From positions 159,383 through 223,382 of the forward strand of contig CAUYUJ010010502.1 of assembly GCA_963575745.1 (NCBI GenBank): 64,000 bases of DNA. Direction: 5' to 3'. Below are positions 54,268-64,000 of the stretch, piece after piece; position 1 is the stretch's first letter, and every line of letters starts with the position of its first letter. Below the pieces are notes generated by a model. It ran no database searches and was not told the DNA's origin. It saw only the letters and a program-made list of their open reading frames with translations. A program made the position numbers and the translations under genes. The DNA comes from Prorocentrum cordatum (lineage: Eukaryota > Sar > Dinophyceae > Prorocentrales > Prorocentraceae).

Positions 54268-55060
54268 TCATTGCGTGATCTCCACCCCATCAGCCTCCAA
54301 GTGGTGCTGGAAACCGTTGATGCACACGAGCTGGATGCTGGACCGAATGTCGTTTTGGTCGGTCAGCGACATGACACCCTTGTAGCCGGAAACGAGGAAG
54401 TAACAGTTCTCGGTCCCCTGCGCCAGATTCGTGCACATGGCCTCGATATGCGGGCAGGTATTTGCGATGATTCTTCTCTGAAAACGGCACCCTTGCGGGA
54501 TATCACCTCGCGCGCGAATCTCGGTAACCTTCCCGTCGCGGTTTTTGGTCCACTGCGAGCCCTGCTGCGAGTGCTGGAGACGAACGCGGCGGGCAGCGTC
54601 AGAGGAAAGGAGTTGGGTCATGCAGGTTTGGCCCGTCTCGTGGATGTGTGTGGTGGCGTCGTGGAGGGCCTCCGCGTAGATCGTCTTGAGCTGGTCGTAA
54701 GGGCGTTGCGTCGCCGCCCCGAGCACTGGACGTGGCGAAGTGCCCATGAACACCTCGGCATTGTCATTTCCATGGGCTAGTTCCCGTTGACGTCGATATT
54801 GCGGCGCTTGCTCCCGGAGGCGCTCGCCACTGCAGACGCTGCGGAGGACGCAACCGATGGAGCGACGGAGGAATAGGCGGCCTGCCTCTGCAAGCTCTTG
54901 ATGGCTTCGTCATGGGCGTCCATGCGGGCGTTGACAGGCGCGAGGCCAGTCGCGACAGCACTCAGGACCTTCGTGCCGATGGCAGCGCTGATCGTTTTCT
55001 CCAGGTTCTTCTGCACTTGCTCGAACATGATGGCGCTCTCGGCAACAGTCGGCATGGTCT
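54268..55060 (-). pseudogene. LINE 5 ORF1 (two segments)
   Basis: The N-terminal segment starts at an ATG near 55056 (MPTVAESAIMFEQVQKNLEK) and has a helical stretch (GLAPVNARMDAHDEAIKSLQ), a Ser/Ala linker and SGSKRRNIDVNGN before a stop at 54777. The second segment (54753-54268) has FMGTSPRPVLGAATQRPYDQ, WTKNRDGKVTEIRARGDIPQ, GCRFQRRIIANTCPHIEAMC and NCYFLVSGYKGVMSLTDQND. The wording FLGTFPRP...W(T)xxRxGxVTxxRxRGD is typical of ORF1s preceding dinoflagellate LINE ENs, where it likely binds RNA. An intervening stop makes it a pseudogene unless the two are separate ORFs. Confidence 0.65.
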
Positions 55061-55167
55061 CTTCTTTGCTGCGGCACTCCCGCGGCCGCGGAAAAGGAGA
55101 CAGGGGCTGGTGCGAAGGCCAGAAAGCGCGCCCGCGGCTGAACCCCTTGTACAGAGGTTGCGAAGTT

Positions 55168-55360
55168 AAGGAGCAGGAGGAGGAGGAGGAGGAGGAGAAA
55201 GGGGGGGGTAGGTCATGGCATGGTAGGGCCAGGCTGCACCGTCTGAACCAGGCGGTGGCCGCGACGGCAGAGGAGTCACGTGCGGGAGGAGGAGGAAGAG
55301 GAAGAGGAGGAGGGGGGGAGGAGGAACGGGAGGTAGAGGAACTGTAGTGAAAGGAGAAAA
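55168..55360 (+). repeat. (GGA)n/(GAG)n microsatellites
   Basis: Two purine tracts (55168-55200 and 55283-55360) just upstream of the LINE 5 ORF1 on its own strand. Confidence 0.85.
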
Positions 55361-55514
55361 AGGAGGACGAGGAGGACGAGGGGGGTGCAAATGAGGAGTG
55401 TAGACTGGACGACGCCTGCACGACACGGCTCCATGGCGGGAAATGCAGCGCCAACTGTGTGAGTGGGGAAAAAACACCTCTTCCTCCCCCACCCCTCCTC
55501 CTTCACCCTGCTTA

Positions 55515-56420
55515 TCCTCCTCCTCCTGTTTCTCCTCCTCCTCCTCCTCCTCCTCCTCCTCCTCCTCCTCCTCCTCCCCCTCCTCCTCTTCCCCTTGTAG
55601 CTAACTCCTCCCTGCCGCGCCTCCTGACGTTTTGGTAGTGCGAGCTGGGCGTATGACCCTGAAGCTCGAACTCCGAAACAGCTTCACAGAAGGAGGGTGG
55701 CGTGTTCAACATTGTGGCTCTCGTCTGAGCGTTGCTCAGATTCGTCTCTCGATGTTGCGACAGCTACCGGGATGGAGCACGCGTGGCTTTCAAAATGGGA
55801 ATCTCGCTTCAGCGCCGCCCAAATTTGTCTTCACACAAGGGAAAAGCGTCAAGAGTGGACGAAGGGGGCGTTATCAACGTGTGGCGTTTGCCTTAGCGCC
55901 GCCTGCAATCGTCCTAAGTATGTGCAACAGCTTCAGGGATGGATGGCTGCTCCTTTTCAAGATGTGGCGCTCGCTCTAGCCCCGCTCGCACTCGTTTTCA
56001 ACATTAGTTAGCTACGTATTCAAAGCTGGAGGGGGGCTCGTTTTCAAAATGGGGATATCGCCTGAGCACCGCGCACATCCATGTTCAAACGACGAAGTAG
56101 ATTGAAGGATGGAGGGGGGGTCGTTTTCGAATTGTGACTCTCGCCCTAGCGCTGCGCGGATTCGTCTTACAATAGTCCGACGGCTACAAGGATGGATCAC
56201 CGACAATTTTCAAAACGGGCCCTCCTTAGCGCCACGCGCATCCGATTTTCAAATGTTTGCGACAGTTGGAGGGGTGGAGGGCGGCTCTTTTGCAAACTTG
56301 CGTTCTCGATTGAGACCTCTTTCAACTTAACGACCTGGAACTCCAATCCGTGTATCACGACACGCATCGAGGGAATCGAGGGTGGCTCATTTTCAAACTG
56401 GAGCCATCACTTGACATTTC
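55515..56420 (+). repeat. Composite repeat, copy D
   Basis: A TCC microsatellite (55515-55590), a degenerate leader (55600-55680; CTCCCTGCCGCGCC, GACCCTGAAGCTCG), then about nine units with anchors near 55686, 55769, 55855, 55938, 56026, 56107, 56190, 56270 and 56372, spacing about 81-102 bp. Units keep GGATGGAGGG, TTTTCAAAATG, GGCTCTCGC and TAGCGCCGC words. The second (70-bp) repeat and tail were not found here. Confidence 0.8.
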
Positions 56421-56699
56421 CTCAAAGCTCATGGCCACACTTGTCAAGCTGTGCAATAATTACACAAATGTGGGGGCGGTCCTTCTTCGGAAGGGGGGCA
56501 TCGCTTGACACCTGCGCCACGGCCCTGCATTCTGGCACTGCCGCCCCCAAACCCATTAGGGCTGCTTCACCACTCGCCCCGTGCACGGCTCCTCCTCTGC
56601 GCTTCGCTCGGCCGCTGCATCCTTCGCGCCAACGGAGTGTGCAGGTGCTGAACTTGAGCACCTCGTAGACGAGTGAAGCGACGGCCGGCAAGTCCAATG

Positions 56700-56870
56700 C
56701 AGTCTCTAGGTCTCAGCACTCTGGGGCGCTGGGCGCCCCAAGGTTGGGGTGCTGAGACCGGCCTGGACGATTCGGGGGGCCCGTCGAGGCCAGACGGGAC
56801 TACCCGGGGGGGCCTGTTGAGGCCACTCGGGGATACCTGGGGGGGGCTGGCTGTGCGAAACCCTGAGTAT
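56700..56870 (+). repeat. G-rich repeats of about 33 bp
   Basis: Two to three copies of ACTACCCGGGGGGGCCTGTT, then GAGGCCACTCGGGG, with variants at 56760-56850. The preceding stretch 56421-56700 has no recognised gene. Confidence 0.6.
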
Positions 56871-56929
56871 CGTTTAACCGATCCACATCCCCAGCGGCGT
56901 GGCCTGGGGCCTGGGCCCCGCTGGCCGAT

Positions 56930-57310
56930 TTACCCCCCTAGATGGGGATATAGGTAGTTCTCTTCGGGGTTCGACAACTGGAGTGATAATTTGGTGGGGG
57001 TCTCGAAGGGGATGGAGATGGGGATGGGGATCGGATAAACGATGCTGAAACCCGAAGCCGTGCCCGTGGCCATGCTCCTGCCTCCGGCGAGGCCGCGCGG
57101 GGGGCTCCACAGCGACGTCGCCAGCGCGCGCCAGGCCCACAGCGTCGACGCGCAGGCGGCGCAGGAGAGCATCGAGGCGAGGCGGGTGGCGCAGCAGGGC
57201 AGGAGCGGACGTTGCTGCAGGGTGGCGACGACGAGCTTGTTGCATATAGATAACACACAGGACTGCAGTGGCGCTTCGTGCCATGCACCTTGCTCCTTGA
57301 TGTTTGCCAT
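56930..57310 (-). CDS. Small ORF, 126 aa, unknown
   Basis: An ATG-to-TAG frame: MANIKEQGAWHEAPLQSCVL, SICNKLVVATLQQRPLLPCC, ATRLASMLSCAACASTLWAW, then IVYPIPIPISIPFETPTKLS. It is Cys/Leu-rich in the middle and has a (PI)n stretch encoded by a GGGGAT-type hexamer repeat (57010-57035). Overlapping frames on the same strand are also open, so coding status is weak. No family recognised. Confidence 0.25.
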   Translation of the reverse strand: MANIKEQGAWHEAPLQSCVLSICNKLVVATLQQRPLLPCCATRLASMLSCAACASTLWAWRALATSLWSPPRGLAGGRSMATGTASGFSIVYPIPIPISIPFETPTKLSLQLSNPEENYLYPHLGG

Positions 57311-57682
57311 GCAGGCGGAAGGGCAGGCAAGGAGAACAGAAACCTGAACGATGACTCCGTGTTGCCTCTTCCGGCATCGTCGGCATAATCATAGCATTCG
57401 TGCCCCTTCCCTCATGTTTCCCCTTCCTCTTTCTCATTCTCGCCCTACCCTGCGAATTGGCGAATTCGTCCCCGTCCTCAGCTCTTTTTGCGGAGGCTCC
57501 TCCCTGGAGAGCCTCCTGGGGGCCTCACGACAATTGTTCAGGGCTTCTTGGGGCCTTATGGAGGCCTCCTGGGTTCCTTTGGGGGCCTCGTACTTCCGAA
57601 GCACAAGGGTAACGCCTTGCTATGCTGCTGGCAAGACCATGAGTCACCCGCACATCTATGCCATCTGTGGAATATCTCAGGA

Positions 57683-58963
57683 TCAGGCACTATGAAACAA
57701 CTTCCACAATTTGCCTTGCCTTGGACTGCCGCAGTGGTAGGGAGAGGGATGCAATGGCGACGTGCTCTGCGGGGTAATCCTGATCGGCGTCAGCCGTGTC
57801 TGTGCTACGCTCGTCGCCCGTGGGGAAGATGCTGGGTTATAGTTGCGATTGCACACGAGTAAGGCCATCATCCAGATCCAGACTGTGGCTATGGTTACCA
57901 GACCAGGCAGAGGTTCTCCACTGTCATACCGTATCCTTGCCCAGGAGCGTGACAACCTCACCATGGCCGTGATCATCCGATCATACAAATGAGACTTTAC
58001 TTCGCCCCAATGCATGGACGCAATACGCAAACCAACGGCAGCGCTGCGTCAGCCACCCGGGAAGACAATTCACCAATCACTTGGGTGGGGCGGACAGATT
58101 CTGAATATGTAGATTGGCATCCGCGGGAATTTGGGCAGCGCCATGGTGGTCTGTAATTGACGGGGAGGCGCCGTGGGGCGTGGGGAAACAGCTCCACCCA
58201 GAGACGACAACAAAAACGCAGGTGGCCAGTGGATCCCACTCTCCAGGTGCGCTCCTCCTTGTGTAAGCGCACATGCGCTGGTCAAAATCATGGCGCGCGT
58301 CAGAAGCACGCATGGTGTCGTTGGCTCTGAGATTTCCAGCATGACGCGTGCGCATCCACGAAGACCGTGGCCCGCCGTAGTTCCTTCCTCTGAGCAATTT
58401 CGGCTCCGTGGGCACAAGAGCTTTCGACCAGCCAGGTCATCAGGGTACATATCTAGAACCAGTGCGCCTACTACTATAACTGTCATGGTTGACACGATCT
58501 GGATTACAATTATCAAAGGCTGACAAGCCTTTTAGCAAAACGCCTTCACGTGAAATCTTCCAGGAGCACTCCACGTGCGCACGGCACCGCATTCCGAATG
58601 GACCCCAGCGGGGTAGCTAATCGACGTCCAGAGCAACTGAATGTATCTGGCGAAACACACGTCGACCAGAAAGCGAAATATACTGGGGACTGCACCAGTA
58701 TACTCGAATGCCAATGTCGAGTGCACCAATGCAGATTTCATCAGCCGACTTGTCTGGGCGCGCGTTCTCGCAATGCCCGAAATCAAAGTTGAGCAATTCG
58801 GACCCTGCCCAAATACTGCAGAATCTTCAAGTACACTGTTAAGCATGCGCTTGCGATACGAAGCTGCGACAGTGAACGAGGAAGGGGCAAGCGAGCATAA
58901 TGAAGCAGGAAGACACGACCCACGCACGAATGACCACTTTCCACGATCGCGAAGCGACAACAC
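57683..58963 (-). pseudogene. Coding-like block with hydrophobic segments, unknown
   Basis: Successive minus-strand frames look protein-like. 58963-58532: RMLNSVLEDSAVFGQGPNCS, YTGAVPSIFRFLVDVCFARY, IQLLWTSISYPAGVHSECGA. 58516-58070: a likely membrane segment LIIVIQIVSTMTVIVVGALV followed by LDMYPDDLAGRKLL. 58030-57683: HWGEVKSHLYDRMITAMVRL and GLVTIATVWIWMMALLVCNR, a second possible membrane segment. A spliced membrane-protein gene or a decayed one would both fit. No family recognised. Confidence 0.3.
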
Positions 58964-60620
58964 TCAGAGAACTCACTCTGTGAACAAATCGCGTCGGAGA
59001 GATGCTTGATGATTTCACCGAGAAGTCAACCGACAACTGCATTGCCAAGCTGTTCCTCGCTCTGCTGGTCGGCATCCTGCATTGACATGGCCCGATCAGG
59101 CACTCCTTCTAACTTTGGGCGGAGCGGCCAGTAACGCCGCATCAAGTGCTCTCAAGAAGCCCTGTGAAGGCCACCGAAATCGCCTCCCCCCCCCCTCCCA
59201 CCGTCTACCGCCCTGGTCTGCCCGCGGGAGGGGGGGGGGGCGGGCGGTGTTTACATGATGGGGGCACGGCTTCGCGACACCGCTGAGCTGCATGGGGAAG
59301 TCGTGCAGCCAGCTGGAACCAGCAGCGCACGTTCGACTCCGTGGGGCTGCGCAATGAGATCTTGCAGCTGGCGGGCGCCTGCCGTCCCGACCCCCCTGCG
59401 TTCCACCAGCTCGGTTGTGGCGCCGCGCGGCGAACTCGCGCTTACACGCCAAGTCACCGTGGCCATCCGATCCAAAAGAGATCGGATGCTGGGGTGGCGG
59501 TCGGAGGAGGGCAGGGGACGGGGGGAGAGAGCATAGAGGTAGGGCTACTTTTGAAAAAAGAGGCCACAAAAGATAAAAGAACGAGCGGCGAAGGTGGAGG
59601 AAAGGAAACGGAAAAGAATGAGGATCGCCCACCCCGCTTTGAAGCACTCCCGCTGCCTCCCCATACCCAAACTGGCCGCCACATTCGCGGCATGAAGAGT
59701 ACACGACAAACCTGACGCTTTGCACGACATGCCAGCGAGAGCAAGGATCAACCTTAACCCGCCGGTGATCCTCGGAGCGCGTGCTCGCGCCAACATGTGC
59801 TTGAGCCGCTCGACCCTTCAACACGACGCAAGCGGTGCAATGAGGGCCACCACAAGCTGCATGCTATCGGTGGAGCTGGCCAACACATTGGGCTAACAAT
59901 TGCTGGCCCGCAGCGACAGGAGGCCTCGTCGCGGTCGAATATACGGCTGGACTGGATGCGCGGTAGCGGATTGCGCCTGCACGAATGGCGGAGGAGGAGA
60001 AACGACCGCGGAGGGAGGAAGAGAGAGGAAGGCCTGCTCAGAGCTTAGACGGTGAAGGCCTTCCTGCGCAACGCTGGTGCGAGGCAGGGACTTGGCCATA
60101 TCCACCGCCTGGGGAACCGCGTCCTGGGAGCTCAGCGGGCCGCGAGAATGTAGACAGTTTGGCCCCTGCAGGGGGGCCCGAACCTATCCACATCCAACGC
60201 CCACCGAGGTCCCCGAAGATCGACCCCCCAGGCGGTGGCTGCGGCCAAATCCCCGTCTCGGAGCTGGCGGCCCCAGGCTCACGCGGGATGTCGTAACGCA
60301 CTCGGCCTGCACGCGTCCTGAGGATCCTAGGCCCTTGGGGGCCCGAGAGGCGCGGGGGCAGGAACTCTGCGCGGGCACGCGCCCCGCCAGCGGCCTGCTG
60401 CTGGCGGCGCGGCGCTGGCCAGCCATGCCGCCGCCCGCCGCATGCGGCGTCGCTCGCGGCGAGGCTCAGCCCTCCGCACCCCGTCCCTTCCTCTCTCCCT
60501 GCGTGCTTGAGCAAATATGTGCGACGCCCACGCATCCTGCTCCCACCCTGCTGCCCCAGCAAGCTAGCACTCGCTTGCTCAGGCAGTCAGGGGAGGGGAG
60601 GGGACGGCGCCAGGCTGATT
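58964..60620. other. No recognised gene
   Basis: Mixed sequence; C-rich at 59180-59240. Frames of up to 242 codons (59096-59824, minus) change character along their length and contain no motif I can name. Confidence 0.4.
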
Positions 60621-60624
60621 GAGG

Positions 60625-60715
60625 ATGGCGAAGAGGAGGAAGAGGAGACGGAGGAGGAGGAGGAGGAGGAGGAGAAGGAGCAGGAGGAGGAGGCAGGCGT
60701 GGAGAAGAGGGAGGG
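60625..60715 (+). repeat. (GGA)n/(GAG)n microsatellite
   Basis: Purine trinucleotide tract. A TCC/TTCTCC tract of opposite sense lies at 61160-61232. Confidence 0.9.
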
Positions 60716-61250
60716 AACAAAGGAGCGAAACAGAGCTGGCGAAGCGGCTCCTCTTCAAGCCCTTGGAGGGCCGAGAGCCCGACGTAGTCATCCAGTCTGG
60801 AGCTCAGGGGGACACTGGGGGGGCGGGACGGGGCAGGAGGAGCAGAGGGAATGGGAGGAGGAGATTGGGGGGAGGGTGCGGTCACAGCGTCTCCCGTCGC
60901 GCCTGGCCTGCAGCCCCCACCTCCTCCTCAAGGCGAGCCCCGGGGCCCGCCCTGAGCCAGGAGGCGGGTGCAGGCGAGCGCAGGGGGCCCGATGGTCTCC
61001 CTCGATGTCTCGCTGGAGTGGCTCGCTCTTCTGAGGGGAACAAAAACGACATTGACACAACTTTCGGAGGTCCGCGTGGAACTTCTAGATTTGTTTGTAC
61101 TACTGCAGTTGTCTTTGAATCAATGTTTATAGTGTTCGGTCGTCTCCTGCTTCTCCCCTTCCTATTGCCACTCCTCCTCCTCCTCCTCCTCCTTCTCCTC
61201 CTCCTTCTCCTCCTCCTTCTCCTTCCTTCGGATGGACCCTCACACAACAC

Positions 61251-61712
61251 CTACCAACAAACCCAGACCCCCGACGCCGTGACTTTCTCACAACGTCGAC
61301 CCCCAGCGGTCTGGACCCTTTCCCCGGGACCCAGCCGTTCTTTGACGGCCCCGAGGCCCGGGAAGGGCCCCCCGGAGGCCGAGGAGATAGCGAACAACCT
61401 CCCGCCGCGATTTCCTCTCAGCGCGAGGGGGTCTGGGAAACCGCCGGGCCGAGGGCGGGGCGGGGCCTCGGTGAGGTCGCTGCAGCGGGCCGGCGGTGCT
61501 GCGCCGCCCTCGCCCTGCAGGCCCTCGGCCTGCGCGCGCACCGTGCTCATGTGGCTCTCGAAGAAGAGCGAGGCGCGGGCGAGCCTCGGCGGCGTCTCGC
61601 CGTCGCTCGGGGCCCCCCCGGCGCCGTGGAACAAGACAGCGCGCGGGGCGGTGCTCCGCCGCCTTCGGCCTCCGCCGGGGCCCTGCCCGGGCCCCGGGAG
61701 GCCGTCCACCAA
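61251..61712 (-). CDS. Small ORF, 153 aa, unknown
   Basis: A frame with some protein-like wording: ARASLFFESHMSTVRAQAEG, ALRGNRGGRLFAISSASGGP, LGAVKERLGPGERVQTAG. It ends within the inverted 50-bp repeat (EKVTASGVWVCW). It may be an exon fragment. GC-rich composition leaves competing frames open on both strands. Confidence 0.25.
   Translation of the reverse strand: MVDGLPGPGQGPGGGRRRRSTAPRAVLFHGAGGAPSDGETPPRLARASLFFESHMSTVRAQAEGLQGEGGAAPPARCSDLTEAPPRPRPGGFPDPLALRGNRGGRLFAISSASGGPFPGLGAVKERLGPGERVQTAGGRRCEKVTASGVWVCW
61255..61310 (-). repeat. Inverted 50-bp repeat, left copy
   Basis: On the minus strand it reads GACGTTGTGAGAAAGTCACG then GCGTCGGGGGTCTGGGTT. The plus strand at 61951-62005 reads GGCGTTGTGGCAAAGGTCAC then GGCGTCGAGGTCTGGGTC. 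Identity is roughly 80% by eye. The pair encloses about 640 bp with a GC-rich frame (61712-61251, minus) and a GGA tract. Confidence 0.7.
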
Positions 61713-61754
61713 AACGGCTCAGGATGAGAAATCGGTCCCAGGGAAGGGGTCCGA

Positions 61755-62240
61755 GGAGGAGGAGGAGAAGGAGGAGGAGGAGGAGGAGGAGGCTGAGGAG
61801 GAGGAGGAGGAGGAGGAGGAGGAGGGGATGGAAACCTCTCTCTGCTTGCCCTCCACCCTCACGAGGAGGAGGAGGAGGAGGAGGAGAAGGAGGAGGAGGA
61901 GGAGGTGGTGGAGGAGGAGGAGGAGGAGGAAGGGGAGGAGGAGGCAGATCTCTGAGGGCCGGCGTTGTGGCAAAGGTCACGGCGTCGAGGTCTGGGTCGC
62001 TCAGGCGTCCATCTCCCGCGCGCGAAGCCGCCCCGAGGCGCCGCACGCGGCACGCAGCGCGCTGACACGGAGCGCAAGACGTGGGCTGAAAGCGTAGGTA
62101 TGACGCCGCGGTACGTTCGCCAAGACGTGGGCCAAGACGGGGGCGGGGAGGCCAGAGGGAGGAGGCGGAGGAGGAGGAGGAGGAGGAGGAGGAGGGAGGA
62201 GGAGGAGGGGGAGGAGGAGGAGGAGGAGGAGCAAACACCC
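61755..62240 (+). repeat. Two (GGA)n microsatellites
   Basis: 61755-61828 and 61862-61945 are GAG/GGA tracts; another runs 62155-62240. The right copy of the inverted 50-bp repeat lies between at 61951-62005. Confidence 0.9.
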
Positions 62241-62524
62241 ACATTGTTAACACGGAAGTGTTGAACACCGTACTCTTCGCGTGTCAAACCGAACGCATCA
62301 GGGCAGCCAAGCCCGCGTTTCTTGTCGGTCTCGTGCGATGGCTCGCTCGCCGAAGAATAACTGCACACGTCCGAGCGATGCCGAGGCGTCTGCTGGTGCG
62401 ACGAACCTGTCTGCAGCACCCATCGCGGATTCCAGCAACCCTGAACCCAAAAAGGTTGCCATCTATGGGGATGCCGATGTCTTCTTCCGCAGGCCTTCCG
62501 CTGCCTTCCGCCACCCTCAGCCGA

Positions 62525-62632
62525 ATGATATATATATATATATGTGTGAATACATATATATATATATACATATATATATAAATGTATGTATATATATGTA
62601 TCTACATATGTGTGTGAATATGTTTATAGATT
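62525..62632 (+). repeat. (TA)n/(TATG)n microsatellite
   Basis: TATATATA runs broken by GTGTGAATAC and CATATATATA. It is the only strongly AT-rich patch apart from the poly(A) tract. Bases 62633-62830 are mixed, with a 16-bp direct duplication of GCTTGATCTGCGTGC at about 62716-62750. Confidence 0.9.
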
Positions 62633-62834
62633 GATGTCTATGTCTATGCTATAGACACGGAGAGGGGAGAGCGGAGAACGCTCGCGAGGCTCCCATGGTG
62701 CTGCCTCGAGTCAGCAGCCGCTTGATCTGCGTGCCGCTTGATCTGCGTGCTTGATCTGGCCTGGGCGGGCCCATTCTGGCCACCGAGCCAGACAGACACT
62801 GGCCAAGGGAGCTACCCGTGAGAGTTGTCCTCCT

Positions 62835-63705
62835 CCACATATGTATGTAACATATGTGTGTATGATTTTATGTGTACCTATTTATAAATACATTACACAT
62901 ATGTATGCATGTGTATACATGTATGTATGTATGTATGTATGTATGTATGTACGTACGTACGTACGTACGTATGTGTGTATGTGTGTATGTATGTATGTAT
63001 GTATGTATGTATGTATGTACGTATGTATGCATGCATGCATGTATGTATGTATGGATGTATGTATGTATGTATATATGTATGTATGTGTGTATGTATGCAT
63101 GTACGTATGTACGTATGTGTGTATGTTTGTATGTATGTATGTATGCATGCATGCATGTGTGTATGTATGTATGTATGTGTGTATGCATGTATGTATGTAT
63201 GCATGCATGCATGTATATATGTATGTGTGTATGTATGCATGTGTGTATGTATGTATGTATGCATGCATGCGTGCATGCATGTATGTATGTATGTGCGTGA
63301 ATATGTGTGTGTATGTATGCATGGCATGTGTGTATGCGTGTATGTATGTATGTATGTATGTATGTATGTATGTATGTGTGCGTACATGCATGCATGCATG
63401 CATGCATGCATGTATGTATGTATGTATGTATGTATGTATGTATGTATGTATGTATGTATGTATGTATGTATGCAAATATATGTGTATGTATGCATGCATG
63501 TATGTGTACATATGTATGTGTGGGCGAATGTATGTATGTATGTATGTGTGCATGCATGTATGTATGTATGTATGTATGTATGTAGATATGCATGCATGCA
63601 TGTATATATGTATGCATGTATGTATGTATGCGTGCATGCATGCACATATACATATGTGGATGTGTGTATGTATGTATGTATGTATGTGTATGTGTATGTC
63701 TGGGC
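62835..63705 (+). repeat. (TATG)n tetranucleotide microsatellite, about 870 bp
   Basis: GTATGTATG units with TGTG, TACG and TGCA variants; patches of GCATGCATGC recur every 60-100 bp. All six frames are open (YVCM/CMYV and HTYI types) because the tetranucleotide has no stop codons; none is a gene. Confidence 0.95.
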
Positions 63706-63804
63706 TCTGGCCCATTCCGCCACCTGTTGTTTTTGAAGTTTTTTTTTGGGGGGGGGTCCTTGCGACCGAAAGTCACGATCGCATGGTGCAAGGCAGGAGC
63801 GCAG

Positions 63805-63975
63805 GCTGATGAGGAGGAGGAGGAGGCGGAGGAGGAGGAGGAGGAAGAGCAGGAGGAGGAGGAGCAGCAGGAGGAGGAGGAGGAGGGGGAGTGATTATCC
63901 TCTTCACCCTGGGCCTGCCCGAGAGGAGGAGGAGGAGGAGGCGGAGGAGGAGGAGGAGGAGGAGGAGCGCCAGTA
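63805..63975 (+). repeat. (GGA)n microsatellite at window end
   Basis: GAG/GGA tract interrupted at 63892-63925. Bases 63706-63800 contain a T/G run and no gene. Confidence 0.9.
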
Positions 63976-64000
63976 CCATGATGGGTTCGATGTCTCTCGA

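Larger units (their letters stand above)
51080..55060 (-). mobile_element. LINE 5 (ORF1 + EN + RT), decayed
   Basis: A minus-strand non-LTR element of about 4 kb. ORF1 (55060-54268), endonuclease (54165-53503), linker and RT (53130-about 51700) and a C-terminal part (to about 51080) are all recognisable, but stops and frameshifts occur in each. It belongs to the same general type as LINE 1 (similar EN and RT wording) but is much more degraded. Its 3' end meets the 45.7-51.1 kb repeat array. Confidence 0.8.

Noticed and set aside
62751-63809. A 352-codon plus-strand frame (YVCM repeats) and matching minus-strand frames.
   Set aside because: Produced by the stop-free TATG tetranucleotide; open in all frames with no domain.
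1-64000. tRNA, rRNA, riboswitch or bacterial promoter features.
   Set aside because: None could be seen by eye; no cloverleaf-like or rRNA-conserved words found.

Overview
The window reads as nuclear DNA of a dinoflagellate. The best single clue is a sequence differing at about one or two positions from the 22-nt dinoflagellate spliced leader. It sits at the 5' end of a reverse-transcribed gene present in two copies (minus strand, 48090-48114 and 50138-50159). The high GC content, abundant long microsatellites, decayed LINE elements and tandemly duplicated intergenic DNA fit. A Prorocentrum-like genome is my guess, not shown by the sequence. I found no rRNA, tRNA, CRISPR array or bacterial-type operon. 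Almost every long open frame is either a retroelement relic or a by-product of GC-rich or simple-repeat composition.

Layout. 0.4-4.05 kb: a fairly young minus-strand LINE with endonuclease (EN), reverse transcriptase (RT, YADD intact) and a Cys/His C-terminus, broken by about three frameshifts. 4.06-8.63 kb: a foldback structure with arms of about 950 bp around a 2.66-kb spacer. The spacer holds two minus-strand coding-like blocks separated by about 0.93 kb almost free of G on the plus strand. 8.6-12.5 kb: pyrimidine-rich DNA, a 31-bp minisatellite, a broken coding fragment, a 335-bp poly(A) tract and a 10-bp minisatellite. 13.9-18.6 kb: a second LINE (plus strand, ORF1+EN+RT) with a G/GT-rich insertion splitting its RT. 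18.7-26.4 kb: gene and LINE fragments and two copies of a composite repeat. 26.5-35.4 kb: GC-rich, coding-like on the minus strand, and seeded with 12-bp CCGC-NNNN-GCGG hairpins that all point the same way. 35.9-45.1 kb: microsatellites, two further composite-repeat copies, a LINE 3' end and a 0.96-kb ATC tract. 45.7-51.1 kb: an array of about 75-100-bp repeats containing the spliced-leader retrogene, duplicated with a 2,048-bp period. 51.1-55.1 kb: a third long LINE (minus strand, ORF1+EN+RT), badly decayed. 55.5-64 kb: a fifth composite copy, weak coding-like blocks and microsatellites ending in an 870-bp TATG tract.

How it fits together. The LINEs supply the kind of reverse transcriptase that could have made the retrogene. 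The retrogene carries the three expected marks: a spliced-leader remnant, a short poly(A) remnant and a target-site duplication of about 15 bp. It landed in a repeat array that later duplicated. The most unusual signals are the oriented 12-bp hairpin swarm, the five-copy composite repeat, and the foldback element with a G-depleted core.
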